DNA of 64,000 bases, taken from contig CAKMJV010000010.1 in assembly GCA_927417275.1 (NCBI GenBank), forward strand, positions 1 through 64,000. Direction: 5' to 3'. Under the pieces are notes generated by a model, which saw only the letters and a program-made list of their open reading frames with translations, was not told where the DNA came from and made no database searches. Within the stretch, counting starts at the first letter, position 1, and each line of letters begins with the position of its first letter. Below, in pieces: positions 8,385-16,529 of the stretch. Source of the DNA: an uncultured Clostridia bacterium. GTDB taxonomy: Bacteria; Bacillota; Clostridia; Peptostreptococcales; Acidaminobacteraceae. A program made the position numbers and the translations under genes.

Positions 8385-8732
8385 TTAGTTGATATATTTG
8401 CTTAACTGATCACCCGAATCATTTAAAAAAGCATGCAGTTCTTCAGGCATGTAAATCAGTTTCAAACCACAGGTATATAAATTATCTTCTTTACGACACC
8501 ATACCACCCTACCAATGACCACAAAATTATCGGTTTCCAGTTGAATGTGGATACTTAAAGTTGTATCTATTTCCAAATACGTGCTCGATTTAATCCCTAG
8601 ACCACCAATCGATATATCAATTAAAGATATTTCCATAGGTGCATTAATGACTACACTTTGTGAAGACGAGTGAAAATTAAAAGATTCAATCATCCCCAGA
8701 TTACTTAGCCGTTTCTCACGTCTTCTTTCCAT
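8385..8732 (-). CDS. PilZ domain protein (c-di-GMP receptor)
   Basis: A 115-residue protein that is essentially one PilZ domain. The two c-di-GMP binding motifs are both present: RxxxR in RREKR at residues 3-8, and D-x-S-x2-G in DISIGGLGI at about 38-46. The C-terminal strand VVWCRKEDNLYTCGLKLIYM is typical. Stand-alone PilZ proteins change the activity of a partner, often the flagellar motor or polysaccharide synthesis, when c-di-GMP rises. The gene stands next to a GGDEF-HD-GYP gene on the same strand 38 nt away, so receptor and turnover enzyme may be co-expressed. The GGGAGGG site before the ATG is strong. Confidence 0.88.
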   Translation of the reverse strand: MERRREKRLSNLGMIESFNFHSSSQSVVINAPMEISLIDISIGGLGIKSSTYLEIDTTLSIHIQLETDNFVVIGRVVWCRKEDNLYTCGLKLIYMPEELHAFLNDSGDQLSKYIN

Positions 8733-8770
8733 TTTTCACCCTCCCTTCATGTCTTATTCGATGATCCTAT

Positions 8771-10570
8771 TTATTCTTCTTTAAAAATATTAATAAATGC
8801 AAGTACGATATTTGGATCGTATTTCGTACCCGAACAACTCATAATCTCTGATAAAGCTTCTTCATGAGATAGTTTTTTTCGATAAGAGCGTTCATGTGTC
8901 ATGGCTTCATAGCCATCAACCACTGCAATCACTCTTGATATCAAAGGTATTTCCAAACGCGCTAGTCCTTGTGGATAACCGCTGCCGTCATAGTTTTCAT
9001 GATGCGACAAAACATATTCGCCGATTCCAGCTAAACTCGGACTGGCCACAAGTAAATGATACCCTATTTCAGTGTGTTTCATCATTTCTTTAAATTCAGA
9101 CTCTGATAACGGTCCAGCTTTATCTAAAATAGCACGATCAACTGATACCATACCGATGTCATGCATAGATGTAGCAAGTTCTAGTTCATCTAATATGGAC
9201 TCACTGAAATTCAAGTAAACACCCACACGTCTAGAAAATTCACACATACGCTGTGAATGTTCAGCCGTTTCGATGGATTTTGTTTCCAATTGAGACTTTA
9301 GGGATTCGATCATTTTTAACTTAATTTTTTTCGTTCTTCTAAGTTTGTTGCGATACATTTGATGATCTGCTTCTCTAAAAACACTGTCTAAACTCTGATT
9401 CGCTTTTTTCCTAATGGCTACACCTAAAGAAATATCCACTATAAATGAAAATTGTTTGAGTTCTTGACATTTTTTTTGAATGCTGTCGATATAATGCGGA
9501 ATATTGCGCACCTCAGTGAGAATGGCAAACTCATCACCACTGAGTCGAGCAATTACATCTCCAGGATGATTAAAAATTTCTTTTAATATATCTGCGATTG
9601 CGATGAGCATTTGATCACCCGTTTTGTGCCCAAATGCATCGTTAACCATCTTTAAACCATTTACATCCCCCACGATAATACTAACGCCACTGATTTCCTT
9701 TTTCTCATAGAGGGCTAACTGATCATCAAAATATAATCGATTATAGAGTCCTGTTAATGGATCATGTTCTGTAAGATACTTAATCTGCTCTTCAGCAAAT
9801 TTTTTATCAGAAATGTCATTGCCCACTGCTTGAATTTCGGATACATGTCCACCAACGTAGACAATCCGCGTACGCAGTTCAACAAAATATCTTTTTCCAT
9901 CACGTCGAACCATTTCTATTTCAAAATGTGCATTTTCTTGTTCCGAACAATAGGTAAACAGCGACTTATTTGATAAATCCAAATGTGTCTTTACACCGAT
10001 CCAGTCTTCTATATTAAGTTTTATGTCCGAGTCAGTAAGTTGTAATAAATCTTCAAAAGAATGATTATAGCGTGTAATTTCACCGGCTTCATTAAATGTA
10101 AAAATAATAGCCGCAGCATTTTCAAAAAGTTCTTTATAGCGGTATTCACTTTCCTTTAACTTTTCAGAGATTATGATGCTTTCCGTGATATCTCTAATAA
10201 TTCCCTTTTCATGCCTCAATAGGCCATGCGCATCTCTTTCGTGAATCACCCATTCTTCAATCCATCTAATTTCACCGTTTTTGCAGATTACACGGTATTG
10301 ATTTCTATAATTCGTTTTTCCATTGGATCGCGCTTTATAGAGTTCTGATTTTACACGTTCGCGATCTTCTGGATAAACAAATTCCCAATAGTCTCTTAGT
10401 GCACCATCATAGAAATCTTCAGGCGCATACCCAAATAAAGATATGTTCTCAGAGACAAAATCTGTAGGAACTTCTTCAGACAGTGTCCATTTAAATATCA
10501 CTAAATTGCTTTTATTAATAATATCATAGGCTTCTTTCAACTCAATACTTGATTGCTTTTTTAGTGTCAT
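8771..10570 (-). CDS. PAS-PAS-GGDEF-HD-GYP c-di-GMP signalling protein
   Basis: A 599-residue soluble protein. Two PAS domains (about 15-130 and 135-260) have the usual PAC ends, GIIRDIT and AVGNDIS. The GGDEF domain starts at HDPLTGLYNR and has the signature SGDEF, a Ser variant that is often still active. No RxxD inhibitory site is seen in front of it. The HD-GYP domain has HDIGMVSVD, HHENYDGSGYPQGL and AVVDGYEAMT, the full metal and substrate set of c-di-GMP phosphodiesterases. One protein could thus both make and break c-di-GMP under a cytoplasmic signal. No membrane segment is visible. It pairs with the PilZ gene. Confidence 0.92.
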   Translation of the reverse strand: MTLKKQSSIELKEAYDIINKSNLVIFKWTLSEEVPTDFVSENISLFGYAPEDFYDGALRDYWEFVYPEDRERVKSELYKARSNGKTNYRNQYRVICKNGEIRWIEEWVIHERDAHGLLRHEKGIIRDITESIIISEKLKESEYRYKELFENAAAIIFTFNEAGEITRYNHSFEDLLQLTDSDIKLNIEDWIGVKTHLDLSNKSLFTYCSEQENAHFEIEMVRRDGKRYFVELRTRIVYVGGHVSEIQAVGNDISDKKFAEEQIKYLTEHDPLTGLYNRLYFDDQLALYEKKEISGVSIIVGDVNGLKMVNDAFGHKTGDQMLIAIADILKEIFNHPGDVIARLSGDEFAILTEVRNIPHYIDSIQKKCQELKQFSFIVDISLGVAIRKKANQSLDSVFREADHQMYRNKLRRTKKIKLKMIESLKSQLETKSIETAEHSQRMCEFSRRVGVYLNFSESILDELELATSMHDIGMVSVDRAILDKAGPLSESEFKEMMKHTEIGYHLLVASPSLAGIGEYVLSHHENYDGSGYPQGLARLEIPLISRVIAVVDGYEAMTHERSYRKKLSHEEALSEIMSCSGTKYDPNIVLAFINIFKEE

Positions 10571-10582
10571 AATCCCCCCGAA

Positions 10583-11728
10583 TTAACGACCTTTAATAAT
10601 TTCTAATAGTGCAGATACTGTCTCATCAATTTCTCTCTCCGTAGTATACGATGAAACACTAAAGCGTATGGTGCCTTTAGGGAATGTACCATAGTAATGA
10701 TGTGCATTTGGTGCGCACTGAAGTCCAACACGCGTCACGATGCCAAATTCACTATTTAAGCGGTGTGCGACTTCTGAATTGTCTTGATGTATACAGTCGA
10801 TTCCCAAAATGCCCACGCGTTCTCTTGCGTTTGTTTGCCCAATTAAACGAATTTCTTCTAACTTTTCTATTGCGAATTGTAGCCGACTAATCCTTGAATG
10901 TTCGATCGATCTTATTTTTTCTATCGTTTCCTTTTCAATATGAAGCAAACCACCATATAAGCCAAGTATGCCTAATGTATTTTGCGTACCTGATTCAAAC
11001 TTATCCGGAAGAATCGTCGGTTGTTCAAACTGATCCGAAAAACTACTGGTGCCCCCACAAATAAATGGTTTTATTTTTTTTGCCATCTCGGGTGTTATGA
11101 GCAATCCACCGATCCCCTGAGGTCCTAAAAGTCCTTTATGCCCTGTAAATGCTAAAATATCGGCTTTTATAAGTGAAACATCAACAGGTATCGCACCGGC
11201 TGTTTGTGCTGTATCCAGTAAAAATGGCACATGATACTTTCGTGCGAGGTCACCGATAGATTCAACATCTTGAATATCACCACTTACATTTGACGCGTGA
11301 TTGATGATAATCATTTGTGGTGCCGATTTTAAAAGACTTTCTAACGCATCCAAATCTAAAACACCCTTTTGATTCATGGGAATCACGGTGTATTTTATGC
11401 CTTTTATAGCGTGTAAAGGCCTCATAACAGCATTGTGTTCCAAATGACTAACCAGTACATGGTCTCCTGCTTTAAGATAACCATTAAGGACCAGGTTGAT
11501 CCCTTCCGTTATATTCTTAGTAAATATAACATGGCTGGCATGTTCAAAGTTAAAAAAATGCGCAATCTTAACACGTGTTTCATAGATCAGTCTTTCTAAA
11601 TTATGTATCTCCCCAGAATGACTTCGACCTGCACTGCCTTGAAAATCAATAAGTCCGCGAAGCATCCAAGTTTTGACACTTTCAGGCTTCGGGTATGTTG
11701 TCGACCCATTATCTAAGTAAATTTGCAT
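10583..11728 (-). CDS. Cysteine desulfurase family protein (class V aminotransferase)
   Basis: A 381-residue PLP enzyme. It begins MQIYLDNGSTTYPKP. The PLP lysine is in AFTGHKGLLGPQG near residue 200. Near the C-terminus GLQCAPNAHHYYGT offers a cysteine in the position used by the TIGR01977-type desulfurase/selenocysteine lyase group. Such enzymes move sulfur from cysteine to an acceptor. No IscU or NifU gene is adjacent. The ATG at 11728 was chosen because AGAGG is 6 nt upstream, which removes 11 residues of a longer frame. It follows the Pst operon terminator on the same strand. The physiological acceptor is unknown. Confidence 0.85.
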   Translation of the reverse strand: MQIYLDNGSTTYPKPESVKTWMLRGLIDFQGSAGRSHSGEIHNLERLIYETRVKIAHFFNFEHASHVIFTKNITEGINLVLNGYLKAGDHVLVSHLEHNAVMRPLHAIKGIKYTVIPMNQKGVLDLDALESLLKSAPQMIIINHASNVSGDIQDVESIGDLARKYHVPFLLDTAQTAGAIPVDVSLIKADILAFTGHKGLLGPQGIGGLLITPEMAKKIKPFICGGTSSFSDQFEQPTILPDKFESGTQNTLGILGLYGGLLHIEKETIEKIRSIEHSRISRLQFAIEKLEEIRLIGQTNARERVGILGIDCIHQDNSEVAHRLNSEFGIVTRVGLQCAPNAHHYYGTFPKGTIRFSVSSYTTEREIDETVSALLEIIKGR

Positions 11729-11821
11729 AATCTGCCTCTTTCCTTTGATTGCATAAAGCACTTCTATTATTATATCATATGTCTGTATACTTTATAAGCA
11801 ACAAATGTCTCTATGTTCATA

Positions 11822-11858
11822 TGAAAACACCTTCTGAAATTTAAATTCAGAAGGTGTT
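11822..11858 (-). terminator. Terminator of the pst-phoU operon
   Basis: A perfect 13-bp stem (AACACCTTCTGAA with TTCAGAAGGTGTT) with a 7-nt loop lies 15 nt after the phoU stop. The T tract is four bases on the minus strand and seven on the plus strand, so it may work in both directions. Confidence 0.75.
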
Positions 11859-11872
11859 CGATTTTTTTAAGC

Positions 11873-12520
11873 TTAATTGTTGTATCTCTTTCCTTCAACA
11901 CTGTAAATCACCCATTCTGCGATGTTTGTGGTATGGTCTGCCATACGTTCTAAATATTTAGCGATTAAAAGAAAGTCGACACATTGCTTGATATCGTCTG
12001 GTTTCTCTTTCATAATTATCTCTAAATCGCCGACAATCGTGTGATAATACTGATCAACGATGTCATCGTTCGAACATACCTGCTTGCTCTTTTCAACATC
12101 TAAATCGATATATGCATCTATGGTCATTCTGACCATGGTGCGCACTTCCTTCGCCATTTTAGGAATGTCAACAAGCGGCTTTACATAGGCTTTTCCCGCT
12201 AAGTCTAACGTCAACTTAGATATGTCCTGGCAGTGGTCAGCAATACGCTCAAGATCCGTTACGATCTTCATGATGGACGTAACGATTCGTAAGTCAGTCG
12301 CGACAGGTTGTTGTCTTGCGATGAGGGAAAAACATTTTTTTTCTATCTCAACTTCCATCTCATCAAAACGATCATCGCCTTCTCTTATTTTTTTTGCTAG
12401 TGCGACATCTTGTTCAACAAGTGCACGTATGGTTTCTTCAATGGTCTTTTCTATTAAAGTTCCCATTTTTATAATGTCAACATGAATGGCACGTAAATCA
12501 TTATCAAGTGATGCTCTCAT
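11873..12520 (-). CDS. phoU: Phosphate transport regulatory protein PhoU
   Basis: A 215-residue helical protein with the two PhoU three-helix repeats. The metal-binding motifs are VTDLERIADHCQDIS at about 87-101 and AKYLERMADHTTNIAEW at about 188-204. PhoU links the PstSCAB transporter to the PhoR kinase and holds the pho regulon off when phosphate is ample. It is the last gene of pstSCAB-phoU, 62 nt after pstB, and the whole set lies just downstream of phoP-phoR. A GGAG site precedes the ATG. Length and gene order are those of the standard clostridial locus. Confidence 0.95.
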   Translation of the reverse strand: MRASLDNDLRAIHVDIIKMGTLIEKTIEETIRALVEQDVALAKKIREGDDRFDEMEVEIEKKCFSLIARQQPVATDLRIVTSIMKIVTDLERIADHCQDISKLTLDLAGKAYVKPLVDIPKMAKEVRTMVRMTIDAYIDLDVEKSKQVCSNDDIVDQYYHTIVGDLEIIMKEKPDDIKQCVDFLLIAKYLERMADHTTNIAEWVIYSVEGKRYNN

Positions 12521-12582
12521 AAAGTTCTCCTAACTCTGAATTTATAATAAAAATATCATTTTCCGTCTGTTCAGTCAAGTAA

Positions 12583-13353
12583 TCAACCGAACCTACCCGT
12601 AATATAATCCTCTGTTCGTTTATCTCTTGGGTTAGAAAAAATGACTTCAGTCTGATCAAATTCTATAAGATCACCCATTAAGAAGAATGCCGTTTTATCT
12701 GAAATTCTTCCCGCTTGTTGCATAGAGTGGGTTACGATGCTTATCGAATAATCCGATTTCAAACTGTCTATGAGTTCTTCGATTTTTGCGGTGGCGATAG
12801 GGTCAAGTGCAGATGTTGGTTCATCCATCAAAATCACATCTGGTTGAACCGCTAAACATCTAGCAATACAGAGTCTTTGTTGTTGTCCGCCTGAAAGGCC
12901 ATAGGCATTATCATGGAGTCTGTCTTTCACCTCATCCCACAAAGCAGCACTTTTCAAACTGGTTTCAAGCACTTCTTGAAGCACATTTTTATCTTTTATA
13001 CCGTGAATTTTGGGTCCGTACAATACATTTTCATAGATCGATTTTGGAAATGGATTTGGTTTTTGAAAAACCATCCCTACGCGCGTTCTTAATTCTTCAA
13101 CTTTTATGGATTTGTCAAATATATTAAGGCCATGGTACAAGATTTGACCTGTCGTGCGAACCGACGGTATATTTTCGATCATGCGGTTAAGCGTTTTAAT
13201 AAAAGTTGATTTTCCACAGCCAGAAGGACCTATAATGGCAGTCACTTCATTTTTATTTATTTTCAAATTGATGTTTTTTAGCGCTTGGTCATTGCCATAC
13301 CAAAGATTTAAATCGCGCACATCATAAACCACTTTATTCTCATAGTTTGTCAC
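12583..13353 (-). CDS. pstB: Phosphate ABC transporter ATP-binding protein PstB
   Basis: About 256 residues. Walker A is GPSGCGKST, the Q-loop is in VFQKPNPFP, the ABC signature is LSGGQQQR and Walker B is [13 protein letters not shown], all intact. PstB drives high-affinity phosphate import through PstA-PstC. I place the start at the GTG at 13353, because a GGAGG site lies 8 nt upstream of it. The ATG at 13368 would have that site within its first codons. The difference is only five residues. It follows pstA directly, and PhoP control is expected through the operon. Confidence 0.95.
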   Translation of the reverse strand: MTNYENKVVYDVRDLNLWYGNDQALKNINLKINKNEVTAIIGPSGCGKSTFIKTLNRMIENIPSVRTTGQILYHGLNIFDKSIKVEELRTRVGMVFQKPNPFPKSIYENVLYGPKIHGIKDKNVLQEVLETSLKSAALWDEVKDRLHDNAYGLSGGQQQRLCIARCLAVQPDVILMDEPTSALDPIATAKIEELIDSLKSDYSISIVTHSMQQAGRISDKTAFFLMGDLIEFDQTEVIFSNPRDKRTEDYITGRFG

Positions 13354-13368
13354 AGTTAAGTCCTCCAT

Positions 13369-14301
13369 CTAAAAGCCTTTTTGAGATTTATTTCTAATAA
13401 CGATTGCAACTGAATTGAGTACAAATAACACGGACAATAAAACAACGATGGTTGCAGCCGCTAAATTTGCGTACTCAGCTGTTAAAACGGTGTCAAGCGT
13501 CCAATAGTAAATCTGTATCGGAAGCGCTGTAAAATCGTCCATGACACTGGTTGGTACACGCATAATCAATGTAGGTATACCCAAAACGACAAGTGGTGCC
13601 GTCTCACCAATGGCTCGAGAGATGGATAAGATTGCACCTGTTAAAATACCTGGTAATGAAACAGGCAAGACGACCTTTCTAATGGTGGTCCATTTATTTG
13701 CACCCATTGCATAAGAAGCTTCCTTTAAAAACCCTGGCACCGCTTTAATCGCCTCTTGACTGGATACCACGACGATGGGAAGTACCAATAGCGAAAGTGT
13801 AAAACCACCCGCTAAGATACTTGAACCAAGACCTAAAAGTCGCCCAAATAATCCCAAACCCAACAGTCCAAATATAACCGAAGGCACACTCGCTAAATTT
13901 GAGATGTTAATTTTAATAAATGTTTGAATCTTACTTTTGCTGGCGTACTCTTCAAGATAGATTGCTGTGGAAACGCCTATGATTAAAGTTACAGGTATGA
14001 CGATGAGCATAAGTCCAAGTGAACCGACAATCGCACCAAAAATACCTGCTTTTTCTGGGAAAATCGATAAATTCCGTGTAAGAAATCCTAAATTCAGCCA
14101 TCCGATACTTTGAGCGCCAATACGATAAAGCAATAGCGCAAGTACCACAAGTGCAAACAATGTTGATGACAAGAAGACATACTTTGCGATTTTATTAATC
14201 ATTATTCTTCTTTCAATTCTTTGATGATTGATCTCTATGATTAGTGGTGCTTTGTTTTCATTATTCATGGTGTTTTTTATAATTTCTCCGTCGTAATTCA
14301 T
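13369..14301 (-). CDS. pstA: Phosphate ABC transporter permease PstA
   Basis: A 310-residue membrane protein with six predicted transmembrane segments. The binding-protein-dependent permease loop is AIGANK-type, here ASYAMGANKWTTIRKVVLP near residue 200. About 45 polar residues precede the first membrane helix, which is somewhat long for PstA. The start is supported by a GGAG site 7 nt before the ATG. The gene begins 1 nt after the pstC stop and PstB follows at once, so the genes are translationally close. Together with PstC it forms the phosphate channel in the inner membrane. Confidence 0.94.
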   Translation of the reverse strand: MNYDGEIIKNTMNNENKAPLIIEINHQRIERRIMINKIAKYVFLSSTLFALVVLALLLYRIGAQSIGWLNLGFLTRNLSIFPEKAGIFGAIVGSLGLMLIVIPVTLIIGVSTAIYLEEYASKSKIQTFIKINISNLASVPSVIFGLLGLGLFGRLLGLGSSILAGGFTLSLLVLPIVVVSSQEAIKAVPGFLKEASYAMGANKWTTIRKVVLPVSLPGILTGAILSISRAIGETAPLVVLGIPTLIMRVPTSVMDDFTALPIQIYYWTLDTVLTAEYANLAAATIVVLLSVLFVLNSVAIVIRNKSQKGF

Positions 14302-14302
14302 A

Positions 14303-15229
14303 TTAGTACTCCTCTCTGTATTTTCGAGAGATATATTGCGCTATTAAATTCATAACCAGTGTAAATATAAAGAGGAGCAACCCTACCGCATATAAGCTGT
14401 AGTACCCTGTTGTGCCACTTCCTGCATCGCCACTTGTAAATTCTACGATGTACCCTGTCATCGTCTGCATAGATTTCGTTATATCAAACGTTAAATTTTT
14501 TGAACTGCCACTTGCAATTGCCACGATCATCGTTTCTCCGATGGCCCTTGAAATGGCTAGTACAAATGACGCCATAATACCTGATATTGCTGCTGGCAAA
14601 ACCACTTTTATGGTTACTTCGAGTTTTGTTGACCCAAGTCCATAAGCCCCTTCACGCATGGCGTTTGGAACGGCATTCATCGCATCTTCAGAGAGTGAAG
14701 CTACCATAGGAATAATCATAATGCCCATTACGATACCTGGACTAAGAACATTTTTTGCTTCAAGTGAAGGGATGAGTTCCATTAACAAGGGGGTCACAAA
14801 AGAATATGCAAAGAATCCATAAACAATTGTGGGGATCCCAGCAAGGACTTCCATAATGGGTTTAATCACACGGCGCGTACCTTCTGTAGCAAATTCACTT
14901 AAATACATCGCTGCTGTAAGGCCTACGGGTATGGCAACCATCATCGCGATGAGTGATGATAGCACTGTACCTGTTATAAGAGGCAATATCCCAAAAGTAG
15001 GATTATTTGCATTAAGCGGCGCTAAATCTGCACTGAAGAATTGTGCAAACGAAACCTTTTCAAAGAACTTAATTGCATCCGTAATGAGCGTCATAACGAT
15101 ACCAATCGTCGTAATAATCGATACACTCGCCATCAAAAAGAAAAATTTAGGCATCAATTTATCTATACTGTTTTTTCTTTTACTTATATTGTCTCGAATC
15201 AGTGATCTAACATTCATATCCTTTTCCAT
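14303..15229 (-). CDS. pstC: Phosphate ABC transporter permease PstC
   Basis: A 308-residue integral membrane protein with six predicted helices. It has the permease motif EGAYGLGSTKLEVTIKVVLP near residue 193 and the conserved ISRAIGETMIV segment near 225. It partners with PstA. The gene follows pstS after a 93-nt gap that carries a strong hairpin. The ATG at 15229 has an AGG site about 10 nt upstream. An in-frame ATG four codons later is possible but has poorer spacing. The operon position and sequence leave little doubt about function. Confidence 0.94.
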   Translation of the reverse strand: MEKDMNVRSLIRDNISKRKNSIDKLMPKFFFLMASVSIITTIGIVMTLITDAIKFFEKVSFAQFFSADLAPLNANNPTFGILPLITGTVLSSLIAMMVAIPVGLTAAMYLSEFATEGTRRVIKPIMEVLAGIPTIVYGFFAYSFVTPLLMELIPSLEAKNVLSPGIVMGIMIIPMVASLSEDAMNAVPNAMREGAYGLGSTKLEVTIKVVLPAAISGIMASFVLAISRAIGETMIVAIASGSSKNLTFDITKSMQTMTGYIVEFTSGDAGSGTTGYYSLYAVGLLLFIFTLVMNLIAQYISRKYREEY

Positions 15230-15268
15230 AGATTCACTACCTTTTTCTATAATATTTTGCTAAACATG

Positions 15269-15304
15269 AGATTAAGACGAGAAGCTGCCTTCTCATCTTA
15301 ATCT
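15269..15304 (-). promoter_or_regulatory. Strong intercistronic hairpin between pstS and pstC
   Basis: Two 16-nt arms (AGATTAAGACGAGAAG and CTTCTCATCTTAATCT) pair with one mismatch around a 4-nt loop. No T run follows on the minus strand, so it is not a standard terminator. It could protect the pstS message from decay from the 3' side and so raise PstS over the permease subunits. That role is inferred. Confidence 0.6.
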
Positions 15305-15322
15305 ATATGATTGTCTATTTGG

Positions 15323-16354
15323 TTATTTTAATGCTTCTAATTGTTGTGCGTATGCTTCGTAAACAGAAGCTGGAAGTGGTGCAAAACCATTTTCGCCTGC
15401 AAGTTTAGCCGCGCCTTCTGGAGATACGACGAACATCGCATAATCTAAAACTTGTGCTCTTTCTCTTGCGTAATCTGCATTAAGGTATGTGAATACCGGT
15501 CTAGTGAAACCAGCATATGCTAAATCTTCGCCGATTGTATCAAGTGTTGGTGCAACTGGTCCGTTACCAAAATCAACTTTTACAGCAACCAATTTGTCTT
15601 GGTTGTTTACATAGTAACCAAAACCGAAGAATGCAATTGCGTTCTTATCTTTTGATACCAAATCTACAAGTGTTGAATACTCTTGTTGAAGATTTGCTGT
15701 TTTAACCATATCTGCTTTTTTAAGAATTACTTCGTAGAAGAACTCATATGTTCCATGGTTTTCATTTGGTCCAAAGAATTTCACTTCTTCTGCTGGCCAA
15801 TCTGCTCTAATGTCTGACCAAAGTACTTTATCATCTTCATTGTATGTGCCTGAAAGGTACATATTTACGATTTCTTCTTTTGTCATTTCAGTTGCCCATG
15901 TGTTATCTTTATTGATAACCATAGTCAAACCATCTAATGCCAACTTGATTTCAATTACATTTTCGCCCATTTTTAAGCCACGTTCTTCAAGTTGTGCTAT
16001 TTCCTCGTCTTTAATTGCTCTTGATGCATCTGCAAAATCAAGTTCGCCAGGAATGAATTTTTTAAGACCAGCACTTGAACCTGCTCTACCTACTTGTACA
16101 CTTACGCCTGGTTGAGCGGTTGTCATGTACATTTCTGCTATATGCGCCATAAGAGGGTATACTGTACCTGAACCATCTACGATTACTTGGCCACTTAATT
16201 TTTCTGCTTCAGTTACCGCTTCTGTTGCTGCTTGTGCTTCAGTATTTCCTGCAGTCGTTGCTTCAACTTTTTCTTCTGTCGTACCGCATGCTGTCATCGT
16301 AAATGCCATGACTAAAACAAGCATTAATAAGCCAAAAACTTTAATTTTTTTCAT
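15323..16354 (-). CDS. pstS: Phosphate-binding lipoprotein PstS
   Basis: A 343-residue secreted binding protein. Residues 1-23 form a lipoprotein signal peptide ending TMTAC, with Cys23 as the lipid anchor, followed by a low-complexity linker rich in Thr, Glu and Ala. The mature part contains VDGSGTVYPL and RAGSSAGLKKF, the phosphate-coordinating Ser/Thr loops of PstS. It captures phosphate outside the membrane and delivers it to PstCA. It is the first gene of the operon, with a PhoP box upstream. The phoR terminator at 16487-16516 separates it from phoPR, so it has its own promoter. Confidence 0.95.
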   Translation of the reverse strand: MKKIKVFGLLMLVLVMAFTMTACGTTEEKVEATTAGNTEAQAATEAVTEAEKLSGQVIVDGSGTVYPLMAHIAEMYMTTAQPGVSVQVGRAGSSAGLKKFIPGELDFADASRAIKDEEIAQLEERGLKMGENVIEIKLALDGLTMVINKDNTWATEMTKEEIVNMYLSGTYNEDDKVLWSDIRADWPAEEVKFFGPNENHGTYEFFYEVILKKADMVKTANLQQEYSTLVDLVSKDKNAIAFFGFGYYVNNQDKLVAVKVDFGNGPVAPTLDTIGEDLAYAGFTRPVFTYLNADYARERAQVLDYAMFVVSPEGAAKLAGENGFAPLPASVYEAYAQQLEALK

Positions 16355-16437
16355 TACGTTAAATCCTCCAATTAGTAAACATCATTTTTAGTTTTTTTCG
16401 TGCCAAAATTAATTACATGCTTAATTTAACACGTGCA

Positions 16438-16476
16438 TGTTAGGGACAAATAAGTCCAATGTTAAAACTATGTAAA
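16438..16476 (-). promoter_or_regulatory. PhoP box before pstS (four 11-bp repeats)
   Basis: Read on the minus strand: TTTACA-N5-TTAACA-N5-CTTATT-N5-CTAACA. The hexamers start exactly 11 bp apart (plus-strand positions 16438, 16449, 16460, 16471). Firmicutes PhoP binds TT(A/T)ACA repeats with this period. The third copy is weak. The cognate phoP gene lies just upstream. Confidence 0.85.
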
Positions 16477-16486
16477 GTGCGCAAAC

Positions 16487-16516
16487 AATAAAAAACCACC
16501 ATCGCATGATGGTGGT
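16487..16516 (-). terminator. Terminator after phoR
   Basis: A 9-bp perfect stem (ACCACCATC with GATGGTGGT) with a GCAT/ATGC loop, followed on the minus strand by T-rich sequence. It lies 14 nt after the phoR stop. Confidence 0.88.
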
Positions 16517-16529
16517 CATTCTATGTCGG

